Shown here: one piece after another, positions 50,518 to 58,743 of the stretch | How the letters are laid out: every line of letters begins with the position of its first letter | Numbering within the stretch: position 1 is the first letter of the stretch | Source of the DNA: Oscillibacter sp. | GTDB lineage: Bacteria; Bacillota; Clostridia; Oscillospirales; Oscillospiraceae | Assembly (NCBI GenBank): GCA_017526785.1 | Contig: JAFXQV010000027.1 | Coordinates: 1 to 64,000 of the forward strand | Length of the DNA: 64,000 nucleotides | Direction: 5' to 3' | Notes under the pieces: model-generated | The model's input: only the letters and a program-made list of their open reading frames with translations | What the model was told of the DNA's origin: nothing | Database searches by the model: none | Made by a program: the position numbers and the translations under genes

Positions 50518-52086
50518 TCACGCTGTTTTCAGGTGTATGACGCACTCCGGCAGATTATAAAAGGGTTCCTGCGCCGTCGGCGACAGATTCTCGATGACGT
50601 TCGCCTGCATGAGTACCGTGTTACAGGCAAAGCAAATCGGCAATATCGGAGCCTGCTCTTTGAGGTGCTGGCAGAGATTGCGCATGGCCTCGGCGCGGTC
50701 GGAGGCCGCGACGTACTGCTCTAACAGTCCGGCCATGCGGGCGTCAGACCAGCCGCTGTAATTGAGATTGCCCCACGACGCCACCAGCGCCGACAGGTTC
50801 CAGTCGGCGGTCATGCGGGTCTCGCAGTAGCACAAGTCAAACTCCCGGTTCCGGGCGGCCTCGCGGAACTCCTCCCACGGCAGGGACTTCACCTGTACGG
50901 GAATCCCCATGGCGCGGTAGTTCTCGGCGATGGACTTCGCCACGGACACTTTGAAACTGTTGTCGGAGTTGACCAGCAGTTTGAGTGTGCGGCTTCCCTC
51001 GTACCACATGGAGCTGAGCATTTCGGAGACGGTTTCGACGGAATAGTCCGTTTCAAGGTCGGTGGGGTACAGGCGGGAATTCGGGCTGACCGGGAACTGC
51101 GACGGCGCGCCGTGTCCGGACAAAAACGCGCTGACAATGCTTTCGCGGTTGATTCCGGTCATGAGGGCGCGGCGGAACGCCGTAATATTCATCGGCCACG
51201 CGGCCTCGGTGTTGCAGACCAGATAATGGACATCGGTTGTGGCGGCGTCCGCGTAGCGGATATCGCCCGTGACGCCGACCGACGCGCCGGAGCTGAAGTC
51301 CGTGACCATTAACTGCACGTCGTGGGAGCTGAACTTGTAGAGCAGGGACGCGCCCACGTCCACGAGCGCGATACGTTCGACGGGACGCGTCATGGCGCGC
51401 CACCAGTTCGGGTTGGGAGCCAGACAGGCACCGTAGTCGTCGACATTGTAGCGGTAGGGACCCGTACCCAGCGGGGCGCGGCCGTTGCCCTGCTTGCAGA
51501 TTGGCACGTCCAGCAGAGCCGGAAAGCCGCTGTTCGGGGCGCTTAAGTGAATCGTCACGGACATGTCCTTGGACGTAATGGAGCTAATGCGGGAGAGGCG
51601 GGAGCGGTAACGGGCGGACTCCCGGGCGCGTTCCAGCGATTTCCGCACGTCCGCGCCCGTCATGTAAGAGCCGTCGGAAAACGCCACTTCCCAGCGCAGA
51701 TTGAACGTGTAGGACGTGAAATCGTCGTTGCAGGTGTAGCGTTCGCAGAGGTAATTTTCAGGCTCTAACTGTTCGTCGAGCCGGAAGAGGCCTTCGTACA
51801 TCAGGGAGGCCACAACCTGTTGTGCGCCGTCGGGGCAGTCGTAGGGGTCCATGGACTTGTCCGTTTCGTACGGCAGGGAGAAGCGCCACGGGAGGCTTGT
51901 CTGCGACGGCTGGGGCTTGGGCGGTTCCTGTTCCTCCATGGGAATCAGGCTGCCCTCCTCGCGGTCAAGTTCTTCCTCGTCGGGGGCGCAGGCGCTCAGC
52001 AGGAGGCACAGCGCCAGCGACGCGCACACCAGCCGCTTGCGCGGTATCACATTTCGGAAAAGGCGCACGGAATCACATCCTATCAT
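50518..52086 (-). CDS. Peptide/oligopeptide-binding lipoprotein (ABC substrate-binding family 5)
   Basis: This 522-residue extracytoplasmic solute-binding protein has a lipobox LLLSAC. It begins MIGCDSVRLFRNVIPRKRL and then has a hydrophobic core. Family-5 landmarks include MDPYDCPDGAQQVVASLMYEGLF near residue 75, TSYTFNLRWEVAFSDGSYMTG with the family motif F-S-D-G-x-x-x-T-A-x-D, and LGTGPYRY in the middle. The start is ATG 52086, eight bases after AGGGG; a GTG at 52107 is less likely. No permease or ATPase genes are nearby, so it works with distant partners or is a sensor. It lies just downstream of two tRNA genes. Confidence 0.9.
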   Translation of the reverse strand: MIGCDSVRLFRNVIPRKRLVCASLALCLLLSACAPDEEELDREEGSLIPMEEQEPPKPQPSQTSLPWRFSLPYETDKSMDPYDCPDGAQQVVASLMYEGLFRLDEQLEPENYLCERYTCNDDFTSYTFNLRWEVAFSDGSYMTGADVRKSLERARESARYRSRLSRISSITSKDMSVTIHLSAPNSGFPALLDVPICKQGNGRAPLGTGPYRYNVDDYGACLAPNPNWWRAMTRPVERIALVDVGASLLYKFSSHDVQLMVTDFSSGASVGVTGDIRYADAATTDVHYLVCNTEAAWPMNITAFRRALMTGINRESIVSAFLSGHGAPSQFPVSPNSRLYPTDLETDYSVETVSEMLSSMWYEGSRTLKLLVNSDNSFKVSVAKSIAENYRAMGIPVQVKSLPWEEFREAARNREFDLCYCETRMTADWNLSALVASWGNLNYSGWSDARMAGLLEQYVAASDRAEAMRNLCQHLKEQAPILPICFACNTVLMQANVIENLSPTAQEPFYNLPECVIHLKTA

Positions 52087-52094
52087 CGGAAAAT

Positions 52095-52129
52095 CCCCTG
52101 AAATCACCGTGAACCGGTCATTTCAGGGG
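52095..52129 (-). terminator. Terminator-like hairpin after tRNA genes, overlaps ribosome-binding site
   Basis: CCCCTGAAAT and ATTTCAGGGG pair perfectly over 10 bases, and ACCG/CGGT extend the stem. On the minus strand ATTTTCC follows, giving a terminator for the tRNA transcript. The 3' arm carries AGGGG, the apparent ribosome-binding site of the lipoprotein gene. Confidence 0.8.
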
Positions 52130-52139
52130 GTCCCATGTG

Positions 52140-52233
52140 TGGCGCAGAAGGAGGGATTTGAACCCTCGCGCCGGGTTTTAACCAGCCTACTCCCTTAGCA
52201 GGGGAGCCCCTTCGGCCTCTTGGGTACTTCTGC
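52140..52233 (-). tRNA. tRNA-Ser (GCT anticodon)
   Basis: Acceptor arms GCAGAAG and CTTCTGC enclose a D-arm, an anticodon arm CTCCC-CTGCTAA-GGGAG (anticodon GCT, reads AGC/AGU), the long class II variable arm, and a T-arm GAGGG-TTCAAAT-CCCTC. Discriminator G and an encoded CCA follow. Length is 94 including CCA. Confidence 0.96.
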
Positions 52234-52267
52234 ATTGCGTATTATTGGCTTGAAACGGTACCACGAC

Positions 52268-52358
52268 TGGCGGAGAGGGTGGGATTTGAACCCACGGACG
52301 TGGATTGCACGTCGCCGGTTTTCAAGACCGGTTCCATCAGCCGCTCGGACACCTCTCC
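52268..52358 (-). tRNA. tRNA-Ser (TGA anticodon)
   Basis: Acceptor arms GGAGAGG and CCTCTCC, anticodon arm ACCGG-TCTTGAAAA-CCGG with loop CTTGAAA (anticodon TGA, reads UCA and related), a long variable arm and T-arm GTGGG-TTCAAAT-CCCAC are visible. Discriminator G and an encoded CCA complete it. It is transcribed first in the pair. Confidence 0.96.
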
Positions 52359-52424
52359 AAATATTTCCAACGGCCGCGCGTTCAACGGGTGTCGGCTGTC
52401 GGAAACCCTCTTGGACTGTGGGAG

Positions 52425-52454
52425 AGTATACCACACTTCTTACGGCTTTGTCAA
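52425..52454 (-). promoter_or_regulatory. tRNA-Ser operon promoter
   Basis: On the minus strand TTGACA (52454-52449), an 18-base spacer and TATACT (52430-52425) lie about 65 bases before the first tRNA. It is the only evident promoter for both tRNAs and possibly the lipoprotein gene. Confidence 0.8.
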
Positions 52455-52545
52455 CTGTTATTTGAAAAAGTTTTGCGGTTTGTCCGCAAAAAAAGCCCAA
52501 ATCCGTCATTTCGTGTCGTTTGAACTACTTTTCACGAAATCTCGG

Positions 52546-52574
52546 TTGCATTGCCGCCCGAAATCGTGTAAAAT
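52546..52574 (+). promoter_or_regulatory. lspA-rluD promoter
   Basis: TTGCAT (52546-52551), a 17-base spacer and TAAAAT (52569-52574) lie 45 bases before lspA. The rest of the 260-base gap to the tRNA genes holds only the divergent tRNA promoter. Confidence 0.7.
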
Positions 52575-52618
52575 GACAGGCAAGGAAAAATACTGTTCAG
52601 GCGGAAAGGAGCCTGTCT

Positions 52619-53284
52619 ATGCTGTTGTATGTTCTTTCCTCCGTGGTGGCGCTGGGACTGCTGATTGTCGACCAGTGGTCGAAAGCGTGGGTCACCCAAC
52701 ACATGAACCTCGGGGAGACCGCGCCCCTGCTCGGGAACCTGCTGGAACTCAACTGCGTCCACAATTACGGCGTGGCGTGGTCGCTCTTCTCGGGCATGCG
52801 CTGGGTACTCGTCATCGTGACGGGGTGCATTGTCGCGGCCGTGGCGGCGGTGCTGGCGCTCCGGCTGATACGCCATCCGGCGGGCGTGTTCGCGGCGTTC
52901 CTGATTCTCAGCGGCGGACTGGGCAATCTGATTGACCGCATTTTCCGGGGGTACGTCGTGGATATGATTCACCTGTTATTCTGGCCGAGTTACCCCACGT
53001 TCAATGTCGCGGACATGTGCGTGGTGACGGGGTGCGTCATCTGGATATTCTATGCCCTGTTCGCGCGTGAGCCGTCCCCGGAGGAGTTGGCCAAACAGCG
53101 CGAGAAAGTCCGCGCGGCGCGGCAGGCGCGGCGAAACGCACTCATGCGGGAACACCACGGCGCGAGCAGTGTACGCACGTCGGTGGACTACGGGAGCGGC
53201 GACGTGAAGCCGTCTGGCGGGGGCAATCTTCCCGGAAGCAAAGACCGTCCCGCCACAGGCAAGGGCGACGGTGATTCCCCGTGA
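52619..53284 (+). CDS. lspA: Prolipoprotein signal peptidase (SPase II)
   Basis: LspA removes signal peptides from lipoproteins in the membrane. Four transmembrane helices are visible (start LYVLSSVVALGLLIVDQWSK). The catalytic aspartates lie in GGLGNLIDRIFRGYVVDMI and FNVADMCVVTG. At 221 residues it is longer than usual (~150-165), because a charged C-terminal tail (~150-221, REKVRAARQARRNALMR and then Gly/Ser/Pro-rich) follows the last helix. It overlaps rluD by four bases (GTGA). Confidence 0.95.
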   Translation: MLLYVLSSVVALGLLIVDQWSKAWVTQHMNLGETAPLLGNLLELNCVHNYGVAWSLFSGMRWVLVIVTGCIVAAVAAVLALRLIRHPAGVFAAFLILSGGLGNLIDRIFRGYVVDMIHLLFWPSYPTFNVADMCVVTGCVIWIFYALFAREPSPEELAKQREKVRAARQARRNALMREHHGASSVRTSVDYGSGDVKPSGGGNLPGSKDRPATGKGDGDSP

Positions 53285-54177
53285 CGCTGTACGCCGACGG
53301 CGCGGACAGCGGAGCGCGCTTGGATTCTTGGCTGGCCGCGCGGGTCGACACGCTGACGCGTTCGGCGGCGGCGCGCCTGCTGGAACAGGGCGCGGTCACG
53401 GTCGACGGCGCGGCGGCGGCGAAAAGTACGCGCCTCCGCGGCGGCGAACAGATTACGGTGACACTGCCGGAGCCGGAACCGCCGGATGTCCGCCCGGAGA
53501 ATATCCCGCTGGACGTGGTCTACGAGGATTCGGACGTGATAGTGGTCAACAAGCCCGCGGGCATGGTCGTACACCCCGCGCCCGGACACCCCGGCGGGAC
53601 GCTTGTCAACGCGTTACTGTACCACTGCGGCGGGACGCTCTCGGGGATTAACGGCGCGTTACGCCCGGGGATTGTGCACCGTATCGACCGCGACACGACG
53701 GGGTTAATTATCGCGGCAAAGAACGATACCGCCCACCAGAGTTTGGCCGCGCAACTGCAAGACCATACCCTGTCGAGAATTTACCGCTGTCTGGTAACCG
53801 GAGCGCCGCGCGAAGACGCCGGAACCGTCAGCGCGCCGATTGGGCGCTCCGCGAAAGACCGAAAAAAAATGGCGGTCACGCCCGCCGGACGCCCCGCCGT
53901 GACGCACTGGCGCGTCGTCGAACGCCTGCGGGGCTGTGCGGACTTGGAATGCCGTCTCGAAACAGGCCGCACCCACCAGATACGCGTACACATGGCCTAC
54001 ACCGGACATCCGGTGTTAGGCGATTCCGTGTACGGCGCGGCGGTTCCGGGGCTGACGGGGCAGTGCCTGCACGCGACGGGGTTGCGGTTCGTCCACCCGC
54101 GCACGGGACAGCGCATAGAGTTATCATGCCCGTTGCCGGAAGAGTTCATACGCGCCCGCGACAAACGGAGATTCTGA
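53281..54177 (+). CDS. rluD: Pseudouridine synthase RluD family
   Basis: The enzyme isomerises uridines in 23S rRNA. An S4 domain starts the protein (SGARLDSWLAARVDTLTRSA), with GAVTVDG as its loop. The catalytic motif HRIDRDTTGLIIAAKND (H-R-x-D-x-x-T-x-G) is at about residue 126, and GRTHQIRVHMAYTGHPVLGD follows. Length 298 is normal. The start is GTG at 53281, overlapping lspA, the conserved Firmicutes neighbour. Exact target positions cannot be read. Confidence 0.94.
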   Translation: MTLYADGADSGARLDSWLAARVDTLTRSAAARLLEQGAVTVDGAAAAKSTRLRGGEQITVTLPEPEPPDVRPENIPLDVVYEDSDVIVVNKPAGMVVHPAPGHPGGTLVNALLYHCGGTLSGINGALRPGIVHRIDRDTTGLIIAAKNDTAHQSLAAQLQDHTLSRIYRCLVTGAPREDAGTVSAPIGRSAKDRKKMAVTPAGRPAVTHWRVVERLRGCADLECRLETGRTHQIRVHMAYTGHPVLGDSVYGAAVPGLTGQCLHATGLRFVHPRTGQRIELSCPLPEEFIRARDKRRF

Positions 54178-54222
54178 AACGCTTGCGCGGCAAACGGAAA
54201 CTGCGGCAATGACAGAATGAAA

Positions 54223-54250
54223 CGCCCCCGCCCGGTTTTCCGGGCGGGGG
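54223..54250. terminator. Bidirectional terminator rluD / permease
   Basis: CCCCCGCCCGG / CCGGGCGGGGG with a TTTT loop separates the convergent rluD (ends 54177) and permease (ends 54257) genes. Confidence 0.75.
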
Positions 54251-54256
54251 TGAGCG

Positions 54257-55687
54257 TTACACAGCCACGAAGAACTTGACGAGGAACAGCGCCGAAATAA
54301 CGTACGTCAGCGCGGAAACGCGGTTTGCCCGACCCGTGAAAAGCTGGATGACCGTGTAGCAAATCATGGCGAGGCCGATACCGTGTCCGATAGAGCCGGA
54401 AATCGGCATGGCCAGCAGCATCAGAAACACGGGTACGGCGTCCTCCACGGACGAGAAGTCGACGTTGCCGAGACCTTGCAACATCAGGATTCCAACGTAA
54501 ATCAGCGCGGCGGAGGTGGCCGGAGCGGGAATGACCGCCGCAATCGGCGCGATGAACACGCACAGCAGGAACATAACCGCCGCCGTCAGCGCGGTTAAAC
54601 CCGTACGTCCGCCCGCTTCCACGCCCGAGGCCGATTCCACGAACGTGGTCACGGTCGAGGTACCCGTGCAGGCACCCGCCACGGTGCCGATGGCGTCCGA
54701 CAGCAGAGCCTCCCGCATTTGGGGCATTTTGCCGTTTTTGTCGACCATTCCGGCGCGGGACGCCGTGCCAATCAACGTGCCGATGGTGTCGAACATGTCA
54801 ATCATGCAGAACGTGATAATCAGCGTAACGGCGGTGAACCAGCCGATTTCAAAGAACGTCCGGAAGTTGAACTTGAACAGCGTGGTGGAGGCCATGTCCG
54901 CGAACGGCGGGACGAAGGACGCCGTGGCCAGCGACGCGAACGGGTTCACATGGAAAAATACCGCTTCCCCGCCCCAGTAGACGGCCGACGCCACGAGCAT
55001 GCCCAGCAGTACCGCCGCCCGTACGCCCCGCAGGCTAAGCAGGATTATCACGAACAGTCCGACGAACATGGTCACCACGGACAGCACCATCATGGAGTAT
55101 TCCGCGCCCATGTTGGTTTTCAGGACGCCGGGGGTCATTGCCCCGAAAAAGTCGCGCATGACGTAGAACGGCGCGGAGTATCCGTTGCCCTCCGCGTAAA
55201 TTCCGGCGTTGGAGCCGAGGCCGATGTTCATGAGCATAAGCCCAATGGCCGGGCCGATTCCCAGCCGCACACACGCCGGAATCGCCGTCACAATGCGGTC
55301 GCGCACGCGGAAAATCGACAGCGGAATGAAAATGAGGCCTTCCACGAGGATGATACAGAGCGCGGCCTGAAAGGCGTTGGTATAGTCGGTTTCGAGCATG
55401 GCGGCGATGTTGGCGGTAATCACGGCGAAGAAGCTGTTAAGCCCCATGCCGGGAGCCATGACAAAGGGCTTGTTCGCCAGAAACGCCATGCAGGCCGTGC
55501 CGAGCGCCGACGCCAGACAGGTCGCCAGAAAGACGCCGTTCCACAGCGGCGTCCCCACCGCGAAGCCCGTCAGCAGGTTCGGGTTCAGCGCGATGATATA
55601 GGCCATGGTCATGAACGTGGTCAGCCCGGCCAAAATTTCCGTCCGCACGCTGGTTCCGTTCTCGCGGAGATGAAAAAACTGTTCCAT
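54257..55687 (-). CDS. NCS2 family purine-base permease (AzgA type)
   Basis: This 476-residue membrane transporter has about 12-14 hydrophobic segments. It starts FHLRENGTSVRTEILAGLTTF, the AzgA-like beginning, and contains TTFMTMAYIIALNPNLL. AMPGMGLNSFFA-like VMAPGMGLNSFFAVI and TVTTFVESASGVEAGGRTGL are substrate-region hallmarks. It probably imports hypoxanthine, guanine or adenine in symport. ATG 55687 follows AAGGAGGGATTTTTCA. It is divergent from the de novo purine operon, a logical salvage/synthesis pairing; no guanine riboswitch is seen in its short leader. Confidence 0.92.
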   Translation of the reverse strand: MEQFFHLRENGTSVRTEILAGLTTFMTMAYIIALNPNLLTGFAVGTPLWNGVFLATCLASALGTACMAFLANKPFVMAPGMGLNSFFAVITANIAAMLETDYTNAFQAALCIILVEGLIFIPLSIFRVRDRIVTAIPACVRLGIGPAIGLMLMNIGLGSNAGIYAEGNGYSAPFYVMRDFFGAMTPGVLKTNMGAEYSMMVLSVVTMFVGLFVIILLSLRGVRAAVLLGMLVASAVYWGGEAVFFHVNPFASLATASFVPPFADMASTTLFKFNFRTFFEIGWFTAVTLIITFCMIDMFDTIGTLIGTASRAGMVDKNGKMPQMREALLSDAIGTVAGACTGTSTVTTFVESASGVEAGGRTGLTALTAAVMFLLCVFIAPIAAVIPAPATSAALIYVGILMLQGLGNVDFSSVEDAVPVFLMLLAMPISGSIGHGIGLAMICYTVIQLFTGRANRVSALTYVISALFLVKFFVAV

Positions 55688-55727
55688 TGAAAAATCCCTC
55701 CTTGCAAACGCGTTGCGCGTCGCGCTA

Positions 55728-55756
55728 ACTGTAACATAGTTTTGAGAAAATTACAA
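55728..55756 (-). promoter_or_regulatory. Permease promoter
   Basis: On the minus strand TTGTAA (55756-55751), a 17-base spacer and TACAGT (55733-55728) give a plausible promoter. The leader to the ATG would be only ~34 bases, too short for a purine riboswitch. Confidence 0.55.
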
Positions 55757-55885
55757 TCCCCCTGCAAAACTTTGTCGAAATTCACAAGGTACCACGGCGC
55801 GGAATCGTCAAAAATGATATCTGTGATAAGGGAGCGGTAAGCATGCGCTAATTATTACGCTTTGGAAACAATTTCGGAAAAAGAT

Positions 55886-55914
55886 TTGACATAGCGGACG
55901 CTTTGTAGTATTCT
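55886..55914 (+). promoter_or_regulatory. Purine operon promoter
   Basis: TTGACA (55886-55891), a 17-base spacer and TATTCT (55909-55914) give a clear sigma-A promoter, about 130 bases before purE. Confidence 0.8.
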
Positions 55915-56054
55915 TGACGCCATCAGAGGAAAAACCGTCTTCCGAATGACAGCGCAATCCACAAATTGTCCATTTTGTTATCATAAAATCGGCAAATTCT
56001 GTCTGGTTTTGGGGAAATCGTCAACTATCAAATGACAAGGAGGGAATTTCAGTC
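55915..56054 (+). other. purE leader, no aptamer recognised
   Basis: The ~135-base leader between promoter and purE holds AT-rich sequence without a stable terminator hairpin. I looked for the purine-riboswitch core and did not find it. It ends with AAGGAGGGAATTTCAGTC before ATG 56055. Regulation of the operon could be by a repressor at the promoter, which cannot be confirmed here. Confidence 0.5.
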
Positions 56055-56549
56055 ATGAAAAAAGTAGCGGTCATTATGGGCAGTGATTCCGACTGGCCGG
56101 TAGTGAAGTCGTCCTGCGACACGCTCCGCGCGTTCGGGATTCCGTACGAAGCCCACATTTTCAGCGCGCACCGCACCCCCGAGGACGCCGCGCGGTTCGC
56201 GCGGGACGCTCGAAATAACGGGTTCGGCGTGCTGATTTGCGCGGCGGGCATGGCGGCGCACTTGGCGGGCGCGTTCGCCGCGAATACGACGCTTCCCGTG
56301 ATTGGAATCCCCATGAAGGGCGGCGCGCTGGACGGCCTCGACGCTTTACTGGCCACTGTGCAAATGCCGGGCGGAATCCCCGTGGCGACGGTCGCGCTCA
56401 ACGGCGCGAAGAACGCCGCCATTTTGGCGGCGGAGATTCTGGCCGTCACGGACGACGGCCTTGCCGCGAAACTCCAAGCCGAACGCGACACCATGCGGCG
56501 GCAAATCGCCGACAAAGAGGCCGCGCTACAGGCTTCTTTGTCGGAATAA
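56055..56549 (+). CDS. purE: N5-carboxyaminoimidazole ribonucleotide mutase
   Basis: PurE converts N5-CAIR to CAIR (class I). KVAVIMGSDSDWPVVKSSCD at the start has the phosphate-binding GSDSD; IFSAHRTPEDAARFA carries the active-site His; and CAAGMAAHLAGAFAANTTLPVIG and MPGGIPVATVAL complete the signature. The 164-residue length is typical. It is the first gene of the purine operon. No purK is seen in the window. Confidence 0.96.
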   Translation: MKKVAVIMGSDSDWPVVKSSCDTLRAFGIPYEAHIFSAHRTPEDAARFARDARNNGFGVLICAAGMAAHLAGAFAANTTLPVIGIPMKGGALDGLDALLATVQMPGGIPVATVALNGAKNAAILAAEILAVTDDGLAAKLQAERDTMRRQIADKEAALQASLSE

Positions 56550-56562
56550 CGGGAGAACTGGC

Positions 56563-57984
56563 ATGGGCGGATTTTTTGGAGCGATTTCCCGGCGCGACTG
56601 CGTCATGGACGTGTTTTTCGGCGTCGACTACCACTCCCATTTAGGAACGCGGCGCGGGGGCATGGTCGTCTACAGTCCCGAAGACGGCTTCCGGCGGCAG
56701 ATACACAGTATCGAAAACACCCCGTTCCGGACAAAATTTGAGGCCGACTTGCCGAAATTCTGCGGTACCAGCGGAATCGGCTGTATCAGCGACACAGACC
56801 CCCAGCCGCTTTTGGTGCGTTCCCACTTGGGATTCTACGCCATCTCGACGGTCGGGCGCATTAACAACGCCGAAAAACTCGCCGAACGGTATTTTTCGGC
56901 GGGCGGGCGGCAGTTCATGGCGATGAGTTCCGGCGAAATCAACGCGTCCGAACTGACGGCGGCGCTTATCAACGAGGAGGCGTCTTTCACGGACGGCATA
57001 CGCCGCGCGCAGGAACAGATTGACGGCTCGTCCAGCATTCTGTTGCTGACCCCGGACGGCTTGATTGCGGCGCGTGACAGGCTCGGACGCCTGCCGGTGC
57101 TTGTCGGGCAGAACGACGACGGCTGTTGTGTGTCGTTCGAGTCGTTCGCGTACCTGAAACTTGGCTACCGGACAGTGCGGGAACTCGGCCCCGGTGAAAT
57201 TGTGCGTATCACGCCGGACGGCGTGGAGCAGTTGCGCAAGCCCGGCGACACGATGCGTATCTGCGCCTTTCTCTGGACGTACTACGGCTACCCGAACTCG
57301 AATTATGAGGGCGTAAACGTGGAAGTCATGCGCTACCAGAACGGGGAGATTATGGCGCGTGAAGAGGCGTTGCGCGACGCGATACCGGACGTGGATTTCG
57401 TCGCGGGCGTGCCGGACTCCGGCTTGCCGCACGCTATCGGATACGCGAACCGTTCCGGGAAACGCTTTGCGCGTCCGTTCGTGAAGTACACCCCCACTTG
57501 GCCGCGCTCGTTCATGCCCGAAAATCAGGCCGTACGGAATCAGGTTGCCAAAATGAAACAGATTCCCGTGCCGGAACTCATCGAGAACCGGAAACTGTTG
57601 TTTGTCGACGATTCGATTGTACGGGGAACGCAGTTGCGGGAGACCGTGGAATTTCTGTACGCCAGCGGCGCGGAGGAAGTGCATATCCGTTCGGCGTGTC
57701 CGCCCGTGATGTACGGTTGCAAGTTCCTGAACTTCTCGCGGAGCAACTCCGACATGGAACTGTTGGCGCGCCGGACGGTACAGTTACTCGAAGGCGACGA
57801 CGGGCAGGAGTATTTGTCCGAATACGCGGACGCGTCCACGGAGCGCGGGAAATGCCTCTTGAAGTCGATTTGCGAACAGATGGGCTTCCACTCGCTGGGC
57901 TACCAGTCGATGAACGGGCTTTTGGAGGCAATCGGAATCGAGCCGGACAAAATCTGCACCTACTGCTGGACGGGCAAAGAATAG
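56563..57984 (+). CDS. purF: Amidophosphoribosyltransferase family protein lacking the catalytic Cys
   Basis: PurF makes 5-phosphoribosylamine from PRPP and glutamine. The start is ATG 56563 (MGGFFGAISRRDCVMDVFFG) after GGGAG. Active PurF has Cys directly after the initiator Met (M-C-G-x-F-G); here Gly stands there. GTRRGGMVVY, EDGFRRQIHSIENTPF and HSHLGTRRGG keep the glutaminase fold. The PRPP-binding motif LLFVDDSIVRGTQL is intact at about residue 350. Length 473 is normal. The next Cys (residue 13) is misplaced. It may use free ammonia, be regulatory, or pair with another glutaminase. Position between purE and purC supports a purine role. Confidence 0.88.
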   Translation: MGGFFGAISRRDCVMDVFFGVDYHSHLGTRRGGMVVYSPEDGFRRQIHSIENTPFRTKFEADLPKFCGTSGIGCISDTDPQPLLVRSHLGFYAISTVGRINNAEKLAERYFSAGGRQFMAMSSGEINASELTAALINEEASFTDGIRRAQEQIDGSSSILLLTPDGLIAARDRLGRLPVLVGQNDDGCCVSFESFAYLKLGYRTVRELGPGEIVRITPDGVEQLRKPGDTMRICAFLWTYYGYPNSNYEGVNVEVMRYQNGEIMAREEALRDAIPDVDFVAGVPDSGLPHAIGYANRSGKRFARPFVKYTPTWPRSFMPENQAVRNQVAKMKQIPVPELIENRKLLFVDDSIVRGTQLRETVEFLYASGAEEVHIRSACPPVMYGCKFLNFSRSNSDMELLARRTVQLLEGDDGQEYLSEYADASTERGKCLLKSICEQMGFHSLGYQSMNGLLEAIGIEPDKICTYCWTGKE

Positions 57985-57996
57985 GGGGAATGACGT

Positions 57997-58716
57997 ATGC
58001 AAAAGTTAGAGCAAATCTATGAGGGCAAGGCCAAGAAGGTTTTCCGCACGGACGACCCGGCGCTTTGCGTTGTCGAGTACAAGGACGACGCCACCGCCGA
58101 GAACGGCAAAAAGCGCGGCACCATTGTGGGGAAGGGCGTGGTCAATAACCAGATGACAAACCGCCTTATGGCGCGCATGGAGAAGGCCGGGATTCCCACG
58201 CACTTTGTCAAAGAGCTGAGCGAACGGGAAACACTGGTCAAGAAGGTGTCGATTGTGCCTCTTGAAGTGATTATCCGCAACATCTCCGCCGGGCATTTCG
58301 CTTCCCGCTACGGCGTCGCGGAGGGGATTGTGTTCGACAGCCCCACCATTGAGTTTTCGTACAAGAACGACGAACTCGACGACCCGCTTCTGAACGCCTA
58401 CCACGCCCGCGCCCTGAAACTGGCCACGGACGAGGAAATCGAGACCATTAAAAAATACGCGTTCGCGGTCAACGAGGAGTTGAAAGCGTTCTGGAAGGAA
58501 TGCGGCGTGATTCTGGTTGACTTCAAATTGGAGTTCGGGCGGCTTCCCGACGGGACGATTGTCCTTGCCGACGAAATCAGCCCCGACACCTGCCGCCTCT
58601 GGGACGAAAAGACCCACGAAAAATTAGACAAAGACCGCTTCCGCCGCGACATGGGCGGCGTCGAGGACGCTTACGCCGAAGTCATGAAGCGGCTTTTAGC
58701 CCACGATAACGGATAA
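57997..58716 (+). CDS. purC: SAICAR synthetase
   Basis: PurC ligates aspartate to CAIR with ATP. The 239-residue product begins QKLEQIYEGKAKKVFRTDDP, with the glycine-rich GKAKKVF start. EVIIRNISAGHFASRYGV, LDDPLLNAYHARAL, and LVDFKLEFGRLPDG with ADEISPDTCRLWD are family signatures. ATG 57997 follows AGGGGGAATGAC. It is separated from purF by 12 bases. Confidence 0.97.
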   Translation: MQKLEQIYEGKAKKVFRTDDPALCVVEYKDDATAENGKKRGTIVGKGVVNNQMTNRLMARMEKAGIPTHFVKELSERETLVKKVSIVPLEVIIRNISAGHFASRYGVAEGIVFDSPTIEFSYKNDELDDPLLNAYHARALKLATDEEIETIKKYAFAVNEELKAFWKECGVILVDFKLEFGRLPDGTIVLADEISPDTCRLWDEKTHEKLDKDRFRRDMGGVEDAYAEVMKRLLAHDNG

Positions 58717-58743
58717 CTCGTCATTTACAAGGAGGTGTTCGGG

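Noticed and set aside
55688..56054. Purine riboswitch between the permease and purE
   Set aside because: The conserved core sequences and the two-loop three-stem layout were not found in either leader.
56461..56562. Upstream start for PurF that would supply a catalytic Cys
   Set aside because: The upstream in-frame residues overlap purE, have no ribosome-binding site and contain no M-C-G-like start.
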